From assembly GCA_001557035.1 (NCBI GenBank), contig LSKJ01000759.1, positions 1 to 10,136 of the forward strand: a DNA stretch of 10,136 nucleotides, in the 5' to 3' direction. Each line of letters opens with the position of its first letter. Positions within the stretch are counted from its first letter, which is position 1. Source of the DNA: Rhodospirillaceae bacterium CCH5-H10 (lineage in GTDB: Bacteria > Pseudomonadota > Alphaproteobacteria > Reyranellales > Reyranellaceae). This document shows positions 1-8,780 of this stretch, in pieces. The notes under the pieces are model-generated. The model was not told where the DNA came from. It saw only the letters and a program-made list of their open reading frames with translations, and did no database searches. The translations under genes and the position numbers were made by a program.

Positions 1-429
1 CACCAGTCCCGTGCCGCCAAAGTTGCGCGCGGCCGGCGCCAGCCACGAGGTCACGATGTTCCAGCCGACCCGGCCGCCACTGATATGGTCGAGCGAGGCG
101 AACTGGCGGGCAAGGTTGAAGGGCTCGGAATAGGTGGTCGATGCCGTGGCGATCAGGCCGATGCGGCTCGTCGAGCCCGCGAGCGCACCAAGCGTGGTGA
201 TCGGCTCCAGCCACGTGCTGGCGGCGTGCGCCACGGTGTCGGCGAGCGCGAGCTGGTCGGCGAGGAAGATGGAATCGAACAGTCCGGCCTCGGCGCGCCG
301 GGCGACATCGCGGAAATACTCGATGTCGGTCAGTGCGAGGGGCGAGGAGCCGGGATGCCGCCACGACGCTTCGTGGTGGCCGCGGCTCTGGATGAAGAGA
401 TTGATATGGAGTTGGCGGGTCCGCTTCAT
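1..429 (-). CDS. LLM-class FMN-dependent monooxygenase, NtaA/SnaA/DszA type (3' end missing)
   Basis: The first 143 residues of a flavin-dependent monooxygenase are read on the minus strand; the C-terminus lies beyond base 1. Seen: an early beta strand 'QLHINLF' then GHHEASWRHP (residues 17-26), RAEAGLFDSIFLAD (45-58), and SRIGLIATASTTYSEPFNLAR (from about 88), running into LDHISGGRVGWNIVTS (113-128). These are hallmark blocks of the NtaA/SnaA/DszA branch of the bacterial luciferase-like TIM-barrel family. Known members use FMNH2 from a partner reductase and O2 to oxidise chelators, sulfur compounds or other organics; the substrate here cannot be read from sequence. The ATG at 429-427 lies four bases after the stop of the upstream ABC exporter, with GAGGGG immediately before it, so translational coupling in one operon is likely. 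Family is confident, substrate unknown. Full-length members run to roughly 430-460 aa, so about two thirds is missing. Confidence 0.9.
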   Translation of the reverse strand, partial: MKRTRQLHINLFIQSRGHHEASWRHPGSSPLALTDIEYFRDVARRAEAGLFDSIFLADQLALADTVAHAASTWLEPITTLGALAGSTSRIGLIATASTTYSEPFNLARQFASLDHISGGRVGWNIVTSWLAPAARNFGGTGLV

Positions 430-433
430 CCCC

Positions 434-4015
<3,582 letters not shown>

Positions 4016-4021
4016 GATGGG

Positions 4022-4050
4022 ATGCTAGGCCGAACATCCGTATTCGTCAG
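4022..4050 (-). promoter_or_regulatory. Candidate sigma70-like promoter for the fused ABC exporter
   Basis: On the minus strand CTGACG (4050-4045, 4 of 6 to TTGACA) is followed by a 17-base spacer and TAGCAT (4027-4022, 4 of 6 to TATAAT). The -10 ends six bases before the ATG at 4015, so transcription would begin at or beside the start codon, giving a leaderless or near-leaderless mRNA. This fits the absence of a ribosome binding site. Consensus matches this weak arise by chance, so it is only a candidate. Confidence 0.35.
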
Positions 4051-4079
4051 TCCACATTTCGGAAAAGCCGCTGTACACT
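4051..4079 (+). promoter_or_regulatory. Candidate sigma70-like promoter for the LysR gene
   Basis: TCCACA (4051-4056, 4 of 6 to TTGACA) is followed by a 17-base spacer and TACACT (4074-4079, 4 of 6 to TATAAT). Seven bases then precede the ATG at 4087, which lacks a Shine-Dalgarno, so the LysR mRNA may be leaderless. The -35 directly abuts the -35 of the divergent exporter promoter, so a regulator bound in this 71-bp gap could affect both. A short CCGAA/TTCGG inverted repeat (4030-4034 and 4058-4062) lies here too, but it is too short to call an operator. Confidence 0.35.
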
Positions 4080-4086
4080 TCTGAAC

Positions 4087-4992
4087 ATGGACCCCAACTG
4101 GGACGACCTGCGTATTTTCCTGGCCCTGGCGCGCGGCGGCACGCTGACCACGGCGGCCAAGGCGCTGGGCGTCAGCCATCCCACCGTGTCGCGCCGGGTC
4201 CAGGCGCTGGAGAAGCAGATCGGCGCGCGGCTGTTCGAGCGGCTGCCCGACCGCTTCGTGCCGACCAGCGCGGGCGAGGAGCTGCTGGCCGACACCGAGG
4301 CGATGGAGAAGGCGGCGCAATCCATCCACCGCCGCAGCGCCGGCCTCAGCGACACGGTGAGTGGCACCGTGCGCCTGTCGGCGGAAGAGGCGACGGCCGC
4401 GCTGATCGCCCGCTATTCCGCCCAGCTCCGGAGCAAACTCCAGCAGATCGAATTCGAGGTGATCTCGAGCCATACGCTGGCCAACCTGTCGCGCCGCGAG
4501 GCCGATCTCCTGATCCGCGAGCAGGTGCCGGAGCTGCACGGGATCGTCGCGCGCAAGCTCGGCCGGCTCGCCTATGCGATCTATGCCGCGCGCGATTTTC
4601 CGGTGAAGCGGACCACCCCGGCGGCGCTGGCCGCGCTGCCCTGGGTGGGCTTCGACGACGATCACCTGCGCATGCAGGGTCAGAGCTGGCTGCTGGAGTT
4701 TCGCGGCGGCCGCCGGCCAGAGATCCGCGGCAACAACTGGCTGGTGCTGCACGAGGCCGCCCGGACCGGTGCCGGCCTCGCCGTGCTGCCCTGCCATCTC
4801 GGCGATCCCGACCCGCTGCTGCGCCGGATCGGCGGCATCCTGCCCGACGTCTTTGCCGATCAGTGGCTGCTGGTCCATCGCGACCTGCGCGCCCTGCCGC
4901 GCGTACGGGCAGTGATGGACGAGGTCATCGCGCTCTTCCAGCGAGAGCGGCCGCTGCTCGAGGGGCGCTCCGGGAAAACCTCAATGCAATAG
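4087..4992 (+). CDS. LysR-family transcriptional regulator
   Basis: A 301-aa protein of normal LTTR length. Residues 5-65 form the winged helix-turn-helix: DDLRIFLALARGGTLTTAAKALGVSHPTVSRRVQALEKQIGARLFER, followed by the usual TSAGEELL. Residues about 92-295 are the periplasmic-binding-protein-like effector domain. LysR regulators bind DNA as tetramers and usually control a divergently transcribed neighbour in response to a small molecule. Here that neighbour is the fused ABC exporter and, through it, the flavin monooxygenase, so those genes are the expected target; this is inference from layout. The ATG at 4087 is chosen because the conserved N-terminal DDLRIFL block begins within six residues of it. 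The gene ends 17 bases from the oppositely oriented DUF1398 gene, with no recognisable terminator between them. Confidence 0.95.
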   Translation: MDPNWDDLRIFLALARGGTLTTAAKALGVSHPTVSRRVQALEKQIGARLFERLPDRFVPTSAGEELLADTEAMEKAAQSIHRRSAGLSDTVSGTVRLSAEEATAALIARYSAQLRSKLQQIEFEVISSHTLANLSRREADLLIREQVPELHGIVARKLGRLAYAIYAARDFPVKRTTPAALAALPWVGFDDDHLRMQGQSWLLEFRGGRRPEIRGNNWLVLHEAARTGAGLAVLPCHLGDPDPLLRRIGGILPDVFADQWLLVHRDLRALPRVRAVMDEVIALFQRERPLLEGRSGKTSMQ

Positions 4993-5009
4993 TCGGCGGG
5001 AAGCTTGCG

Positions 5010-5402
5010 TCAGCGACTGCCGGGGAAGGGCTCGACATAGGTTTCGCCGCTGCGCCCGTAGTAGACGGCGCGCTGGCCTTGCATGGAGACGAGGTAGCCC
5101 ACGCAGCCGGCTTCCATGATCTGGCGGCAGAAGGTCAGGTACTTCGTCCGCCCGGCCTGGATCGACCGCACTGCCGTCAGCACACCGTCCGCCGAGAAGG
5201 AAAGGGCTGGCCGTGCGTCGACCGCTTTGTAGCTGACGCGATGGGACTGGCCCTCGGGCATGAAGTAGGTCGATTCCCCACGCATGAGGTCGACGTGATA
5301 GCGCTCGACGCCGGCCGTGATCAGGCGACCCACGACTTCGCCGAAGGTGATCCGCTCCTCGTGGGAGGCCCTGGTGCATTCCTCGATGACGGCGATATCC
5401 AT
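5010..5402 (-). CDS. DUF1398 family protein (YbcV-like)
   Basis: A small soluble 130-aa protein with no signal peptide or membrane segment. Conserved-looking blocks are EERITFGEVVGRLITAGVERYHVDL (about 15-39), the YFMPEG turn (46-51), FSADGVLTAVRSIQAG (69-84) and CRQIMEAGCVGYLVSMQGQRAVYYGR (92-117). The pattern matches my recollection of the DUF1398 family, which includes Escherichia coli YbcV and has no established function. The length fits. The ATG at 5402 is preceded by TAAGGCAGGATC, which supplies AAGG/AGGA as ribosome binding site. It starts nine bases after the MarR stop, so the two are almost certainly cotranscribed and the protein is probably under MarR control. A role in response to the MarR ligand is an inference only. 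Confidence 0.85.
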   Translation of the reverse strand: MDIAVIEECTRASHEERITFGEVVGRLITAGVERYHVDLMRGESTYFMPEGQSHRVSYKAVDARPALSFSADGVLTAVRSIQAGRTKYLTFCRQIMEAGCVGYLVSMQGQRAVYYGRSGETYVEPFPGSR

Positions 5403-5411
5403 GATCCTGCC

Positions 5412-5858
5412 TTATCCGGTGGGGATGGTCTTGAGACCGTGCCGGTGCACGATGTCCCGGAGCATCTTCTCCAGGGCCGCCCGTTTGGCGGGCTTCAGGT
5501 GGCCGAAGAACTCCGCGTCGTTACGGTCGGCCAGCGCCGACAGGGCCGGCACGAGCTTCCGTCCGGCCGCCGTCAACGACAGCGTCTGCTGGCGCCGGTC
5601 CTCGGTGGAAGCGGTGCGCTCGACGAGTTCCTTGACGATCAGACGATCGGCAAGCTTGGAGATCGCGCCACGGGTCATGCCCAGCCGGTCGGCCAGCAGG
5701 CTGGGCGCTACACCGTCGCCATCGAACAGGTCGCGCAACACGACCCATTCGGCCACGGTCACGTCGCGCGCCTGAAGCTTGAGGCTGAAGGCATGCGAGA
5801 CGTGGTTGGACACGAAGCGCAGCCAGTAGCCGAGATGGGTTTCGAGATCGGAAGTCAT
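5412..5858 (-). CDS. MarR-family transcriptional regulator
   Basis: A 148-aa MarR regulator. An N-terminal dimerisation helix (about 5-28, HLGYWLRFVSNHVSHAFSLKL) is followed by the winged helix-turn-helix: TVAEWVVLRDL (34-44), PSLLADRLGMTRGAISKLADRLIVKELVER (52-81), and the wing with the diagnostic D87-R88-R89 and SLTAAGRKL. The C-terminal helices (about 102-142) complete the dimer. Family members are usually repressors that release DNA on binding phenolic or oxidising ligands and commonly repress their own operon. Here the ATG at 5858 sits just downstream of a perfect inverted repeat overlapping the promoter, which supports autoregulation of marR plus the DUF1398 gene. No cysteine is present, so a cysteine-based redox sensor of the OhrR type is unlikely. 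There is no good Shine-Dalgarno before the ATG. Confidence 0.95.
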   Translation of the reverse strand: MTSDLETHLGYWLRFVSNHVSHAFSLKLQARDVTVAEWVVLRDLFDGDGVAPSLLADRLGMTRGAISKLADRLIVKELVERTASTEDRRQQTLSLTAAGRKLVPALSALADRNDAEFFGHLKPAKRAALEKMLRDIVHRHGLKTIPTG

Positions 5859-5860
5859 CT

Positions 5861-5900
5861 GTTGACTAGGAAACTAAAGGTACATGATTTCCTAGTCAAC
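5861..5900. promoter_or_regulatory. Perfect 13-bp inverted repeat, candidate MarR operator
   Basis: GTTGACTAGGAAA (5861-5873) and TTTCCTAGTCAAC (5888-5900) are exact reverse complements separated by 14 bases. Arm centres are 27 bp apart. The repeat starts two bases upstream of the marR ATG and covers the predicted -35 and -10 boxes. It is unusually AT-rich for this window. MarR proteins bind palindromes and often autorepress. Each arm might host one dimer, or the two arms could be one extended site. Confidence 0.7.
5871..5899 (-). promoter_or_regulatory. Candidate marR-DUF1398 promoter inside the inverted repeat
   Basis: On the minus strand TTGACT (5899-5894, 5 of 6 to the -35 consensus) lies 17 bases from TAGTTT (5876-5871, 3 of 6 to the -10). 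The ATG at 5858 is 12 bases beyond the -10, implying a 5' leader of only about six bases. The -35 lies within the upstream arm of the 13-bp inverted repeat, and the -10 overlaps the inner end of the other arm, so an occupied operator would exclude RNA polymerase. Confidence 0.45.
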
Positions 5901-5903
5901 CAA

Positions 5904-5931
5904 TTTCCTCCCCATTTGAATGGGGAGGAAA
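5904..5931. repeat. Perfect hairpin between the dioxygenase and marR
   Basis: TTTCCTCCCCATT (5904-5916) and AATGGGGAGGAAA (5919-5931) are exact reverse complements around a two-base centre. In RNA this would be a stem of about 11-12 bp with a four-base loop. It lies just upstream of the marR promoter and downstream of the dioxygenase stop. There is no T tract after it on either strand, so it is not a classic rho-independent terminator. It may belong to a dispersed intergenic repeat family. Confidence 0.6.
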
Positions 5932-5936
5932 GGTTA

Positions 5937-5956
5937 CGCGCCACTCGAGTGGCGCG
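5937..5956. terminator. 20-bp perfect palindrome 3' of the dioxygenase; possible terminator or mRNA-end hairpin
   Basis: CGCGCCACTCGAGTGGCGCG is its own reverse complement. It would fold to an 8-bp GC-rich stem with a four-base loop. It begins 13 bases after the dioxygenase stop codon (minus strand) and is followed on that strand by TAACCTTTCC, which has only a short T run. It may end the dioxygenase transcript or protect its 3' end, probably together with the hairpin at 5904-5931. Confidence 0.45.
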
Positions 5957-5969
5957 CTCCCGGCAATGA

Positions 5970-7043
5970 CTACAGTTCGATCTGGCGGATGCCGCCGCGC
6001 GGGCGGCCGGCCTCGATCTCCTGCCAGAGGATCTCGTGGCCCTTGGGCAGCGGACGGTTGTTGCGCATGGTCAGCCAGAGGCGCAGCAGCATGCGGTCGT
6101 GGCCGGACGTCGCGTCGTCCTCGAAGGGCGTGCGGCCGTGATAGGTGACGTGGCTGTTGATGAGCTGCAGGTCGCCGGGCTCGAGCGTCATCTCGAAGCA
6201 CAGCTCCTCGGCGGTCTGCATCAGCAGCTCGATCGCCTCGCGCTGGGCGTCGGTGAGCTTCGGCACGCCGGGTGCCATCTGGGCCGCTTCGATGAATGTC
6301 AGCGAATAGTGCGACGTGAACTTGCCGTCGCGCAGGCCGAAGATCGGCAGCGGATAGGCGGTTTCGCGCGTCGTCGCCTCGCCATCCTTCTTGGTGCCTT
6401 CCTCGCCGAAGCGGCTGCGCCAGTAATCCTGGAACAGCAGTTCGAGCAGGTCGGGCCGCCGTTCGAGAATGGCGTTGTGGATCGCGGGCGTGGAGGCGAG
6501 CTTGCTGACGCCGCCGGCGCGCGCCTGGCGCACGCAGAGCAGGCCCACCACGTCGGTGCGGTCGGTATGGAAGCGCAGTCCGCCATTGGTCAGCGTGCGC
6601 GCGTAGGAGGAGAGGAAGGTCGAACCCTTCTCGTCCTTCGTCTCGCCGTAGGTGCGGCCGACATGGGCGCCCTCGTCGCGGATCGCGCGCATCAGCTCGC
6701 CGTTGCGGTTCTGGAAGACCGGCGTGCCGATATGCGTGCCGATCGCGAAGTAGAGGCGGCGCAGATCCTCCTCGTCGTAGCGATCGACGGGGATGCCGCG
6801 CAGCTTGACGATGCCGCTGCCGTTCTCGAGTTCGTCGGCGACGTCGTCGAACAATTCGTCGAGCGACGGCAGGTAGAAATCCTCGCGGGTGATCTCCTGC
6901 CACGGCATGCCACGCAGGCCCTTGAGGGCCGCGTCGAGTTCGTCGATGCCATCGGGGGTGAGTTCGCGAATCCATCGCGAGGAGTTCTTGATGTCCTTGC
7001 CGTGCCAGACGGACGGGCCGGTGAGTGGGGTGCGGTTGCTCAT
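5970..7043 (-). CDS. TauD/TfdA-family 2-oxoglutarate/Fe(II)-dependent dioxygenase
   Basis: A 357-aa cytosolic non-haem iron oxygenase. Known members couple decarboxylation of 2-oxoglutarate to hydroxylation of a substrate such as taurine, 2,4-D or gamma-butyrobetaine. Seen: the double-stranded beta-helix iron triad H159-T-D161 (in GGLRFHTDRTD) and H302 (in NSHVTYHGRTPFED), with R317 and R321 in HDRMLLRLWL as candidates for binding 2-oxoglutarate. The upstream block LENGSGIVKLRGIPVDRYDEEDLRRLYFAIGTHIG (72-106) is typical of the family. The substrate is not predictable. I start at the ATG at 7043; an in-frame ATG at 7100 would add 19 residues unlike the family, and the DNA between looks like promoter. 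No Shine-Dalgarno precedes 7043. It stands alone, ending in palindromes, and is divergent from the membrane-protein gene at 7127. Confidence 0.93.
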   Translation of the reverse strand: MSNRTPLTGPSVWHGKDIKNSSRWIRELTPDGIDELDAALKGLRGMPWQEITREDFYLPSLDELFDDVADELENGSGIVKLRGIPVDRYDEEDLRRLYFAIGTHIGTPVFQNRNGELMRAIRDEGAHVGRTYGETKDEKGSTFLSSYARTLTNGGLRFHTDRTDVVGLLCVRQARAGGVSKLASTPAIHNAILERRPDLLELLFQDYWRSRFGEEGTKKDGEATTRETAYPLPIFGLRDGKFTSHYSLTFIEAAQMAPGVPKLTDAQREAIELLMQTAEELCFEMTLEPGDLQLINSHVTYHGRTPFEDDATSGHDRMLLRLWLTMRNNRPLPKGHEILWQEIEAGRPRGGIRQIEL

Positions 7044-7050
7044 GAACGTT

Positions 7051-7081
7051 ACAATAGCAGAGGGCGCCCCCTGTTGCTCAA
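7051..7081 (-). promoter_or_regulatory. Candidate promoter for the dioxygenase, possibly leaderless
   Basis: On the minus strand TATTGT (7056-7051, 4 of 6 to TATAAT) ends seven bases before the ATG at 7043, the spacing expected if transcription starts at the start codon. A TTGAGC (7081-7076) lies 19 bases upstream as a weak -35, a little far from optimal. The 83-bp divergent gap to the gene at 7127 must hold both promoters. No clear operator was seen beyond the 8-bp palindrome GGGCGCCC. Confidence 0.35.
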
Positions 7082-7126
7082 CGGTCAATCCGCCGCGCAT
7101 AGTGCCTGCAGGGGAGAGAAATTTTC

Positions 7127-8248
7127 ATGATGGCCGCGTTCGCGGAGTGGAAGGGCTGGCGCGCCGTGTCCGCGGTCCTGGGCCTTCTCATCGGCTTCTA
7201 TTTCATCTTTTTCGCAGTGACCCGGCCGGCGCTCGACTGGGACGTCGTCGGCTACACGATGGCGATCCTGAAGAGCGGTTCGCTTGCGGCGGACGGCACG
7301 ATCGACGTCGTGGCGCTGCACGAGCGAAGCTGGGCCACGGTGAAGCTCCACCTTTCGCCTGAAGCGCTGGCCTTCCTGACGACCGGCTCCAGCTATTCCG
7401 AGGCGCAGCATCTCGCGCCGAAGGCCCTGATCAGCCAGCTTCCGCTCTATGAGAGCAAGTACGGCTATATCCTCGTGCTCAAGTCGTTGACGCTGGCGCT
7501 CGAACCCGTGCGCGCCATCGTGACGGTGAGCCTGATCGGCGCGCTCGGCATCCTGGTGCTGCTCGTTCATGCTGCCTGGCGTCTGGACGGGATCGCCACG
7601 CTGGCCTGGCTGCCGATCGTGCTGCTGTTCGGGCTCGGCAGTTTCGCCAGCATGGTGTCGCCGGACACGATCTTCACCTTTGCCTGCGTGGCCGGCATCG
7701 CCGCGCTGTTGTCCGAACGAGTTCGCCTGGCCGTCTTCTGTTTCCTGGTGGCGGTGCTGCTCCGGCCGGACGGGATCGTCCTCAACTTCGTCCTGAGCTG
7801 TGTGCTGGGCATGCGCCGGCAGTATGGCGCCGCCCTGGTGCTCGTGCTGGTTTCGGCGGTCGCTTCCGCCGCCTCCCTGTATATCGGCAAGCACATCGGC
7901 TGGTGGCCGCAGTTCCATTTCAACTTCGCCGGGCCGCAGGACGTCCTGACCGGCTTTCGGCCGGCCTTCGATCCCGCTCTCTATTTCAAGGTGCTCCTGA
8001 CGCAGATCGGCACGGTGTCCCATCTCGCCTGGGTCCATGCCGCGGTGGCGGCGGTGCTGATTGCCATCCTGCTTCTCGCGCGGCCCGCAAGCGGTCGCTG
8101 GGCGAGCCTTCTCCTGGGGGCGTTGCTGGTCGCGGCGGGTGTGCGATTCCTGCTCTACCCGTCGTCGGAGATACGGTTCTACACGCCGCACCTCTTCGGG
8201 ATCGGCCTGATCATCCTCTACGCGGCCCGGCCGAGACCTGCCGCGTGA
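7127..8248 (+). CDS. Polytopic membrane protein of unknown function, possible GT-C-type glycosyltransferase
   Basis: A 373-aa integral membrane protein with about nine or ten hydrophobic segments: residues 11-32, 129-150, 157-176, 182-196, 201-228 (broken by RPDG), 235-254, 300-319, 324-344 and 352-367. A large, probably periplasmic loop (33-113) follows TM1. It carries acidic D37-W-D39 just after the first helix, and LLRPDGIVLN (211-220) recurs in many GT-C-fold sugar transferases. GT-C enzymes use lipid-linked sugar donors and place a catalytic acid in the first loop, so this is a reasonable but weak hypothesis; I do not recognise a named family. The ATG at 7127 (or the adjacent one at 7130) has GGGGAGAG at 7111-7118 as a rather distant ribosome binding site. 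It converges on the GNAT gene with a four-base gap, leaving no room for a separate terminator. Confidence 0.8.
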   Translation: MMAAFAEWKGWRAVSAVLGLLIGFYFIFFAVTRPALDWDVVGYTMAILKSGSLAADGTIDVVALHERSWATVKLHLSPEALAFLTTGSSYSEAQHLAPKALISQLPLYESKYGYILVLKSLTLALEPVRAIVTVSLIGALGILVLLVHAAWRLDGIATLAWLPIVLLFGLGSFASMVSPDTIFTFACVAGIAALLSERVRLAVFCFLVAVLLRPDGIVLNFVLSCVLGMRRQYGAALVLVLVSAVASAASLYIGKHIGWWPQFHFNFAGPQDVLTGFRPAFDPALYFKVLLTQIGTVSHLAWVHAAVAAVLIAILLLARPASGRWASLLLGALLVAAGVRFLLYPSSEIRFYTPHLFGIGLIILYAARPRPAA

Positions 8249-8252
8249 GGGA

Positions 8253-8732
8253 TCAGCGCAGCGGCTTGCGCATGTTGATCGATGTCGGCCGGTCGAATCC
8301 GGGATGGGCCTCGCGCGACGTCTCGCGATAGCCCAGCGACGCGAACAGGCGCTGGTTCTCGGTGAGGACGATGCGCACGCCCAGCCGGACGCCTCCGAGC
8401 CCGCGCCGCCGCGCTTCGGCTTCGACCGCCTCGATCAGCCGTCTCGCCAGCCCTTGGCCGCGTGCCGACGGCAGCACCGAGAGCCGCCCGAAATAGAGGT
8501 CGCCTTCCATTTCTTCCATCAGTACGCAGCCCTGCATCGCGCCGCTCCGTTCGGCGACGATGGCGCTCGCGCCCCTGGCGAGTTCGGCCGCGATTCCCTC
8601 GGCGGTTTCGCGGAACGCGCCGGACTCCGGCACGAGCTTGCCGCGATATTGCGCGAAGGCGGCGGCGATGGTGGCCGCGATCGATGCCGCATCGCCGATG
8701 GTGGCGGTGCGCAGGACAGAAGTGTCGCTCAT
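8253..8732 (-). CDS. GNAT-family N-acetyltransferase
   Basis: A 159-aa acetyl-CoA-dependent acyltransferase of normal GNAT length. N-terminal TIGDAASIAATIAAAFAQYR forms the beta1-alpha1 part. FGRLSVLPSARGQGLARRLIEAVEAEAR (81-108) is motif A, with the acetyl-CoA pyrophosphate loop R91-G-Q-G-L-A96. GLGGVRLGV and ENQRLFASLGYRE supply the beta5 and alpha4 'LF..LGF' motif. The target (amino acid, peptide, antibiotic or protein) cannot be read from sequence. The reading frame stays open far upstream through the opposite strand of the alcohol dehydrogenase gene, but the ATG at 8732 is the right start: the GNAT fold begins there and nothing upstream resembles a domain. It is divergent from the alcohol dehydrogenase by 48 bp, with a similar AAAAAGCG leader before both starts. 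Confidence 0.9.
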   Translation of the reverse strand: MSDTSVLRTATIGDAASIAATIAAAFAQYRGKLVPESGAFRETAEGIAAELARGASAIVAERSGAMQGCVLMEEMEGDLYFGRLSVLPSARGQGLARRLIEAVEAEARRRGLGGVRLGVRIVLTENQRLFASLGYRETSREAHPGFDRPTSINMRKPLR

Positions 8733-8780
8733 GCGCTTTTTCTCGCGTAGGCTCCGCGCAAAATCGAGAGGAAAAAGCGG

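Noticed and set aside
4993..5009. Bidirectional terminator between the LysR and DUF1398 genes
   Set aside because: The 17-base gap holds no stem followed by a T run on either strand.
4863..5969. 368-aa plus-strand open frame across the DUF1398 and MarR genes
   Set aside because: Antisense to two recognisable genes and reads through their operator; no motif of its own.
7044..7100. Upstream ATG at 7100 for the dioxygenase
   Set aside because: The 19 added residues do not resemble the family, and the interval contains a plausible promoter; the ATG at 7043 is preferred but the upstream start is not excluded.
6036..7130. 364-aa plus-strand open frame antisense to the dioxygenase
   Set aside because: The dioxygenase has its iron triad and family blocks; the antisense frame is composition-driven.
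7085..8191. 368-aa minus-strand open frame antisense to the membrane protein
   Set aside because: Highly charged Gln/Arg/His/Glu-rich sequence with no motif, opposite a coherent transmembrane pattern.
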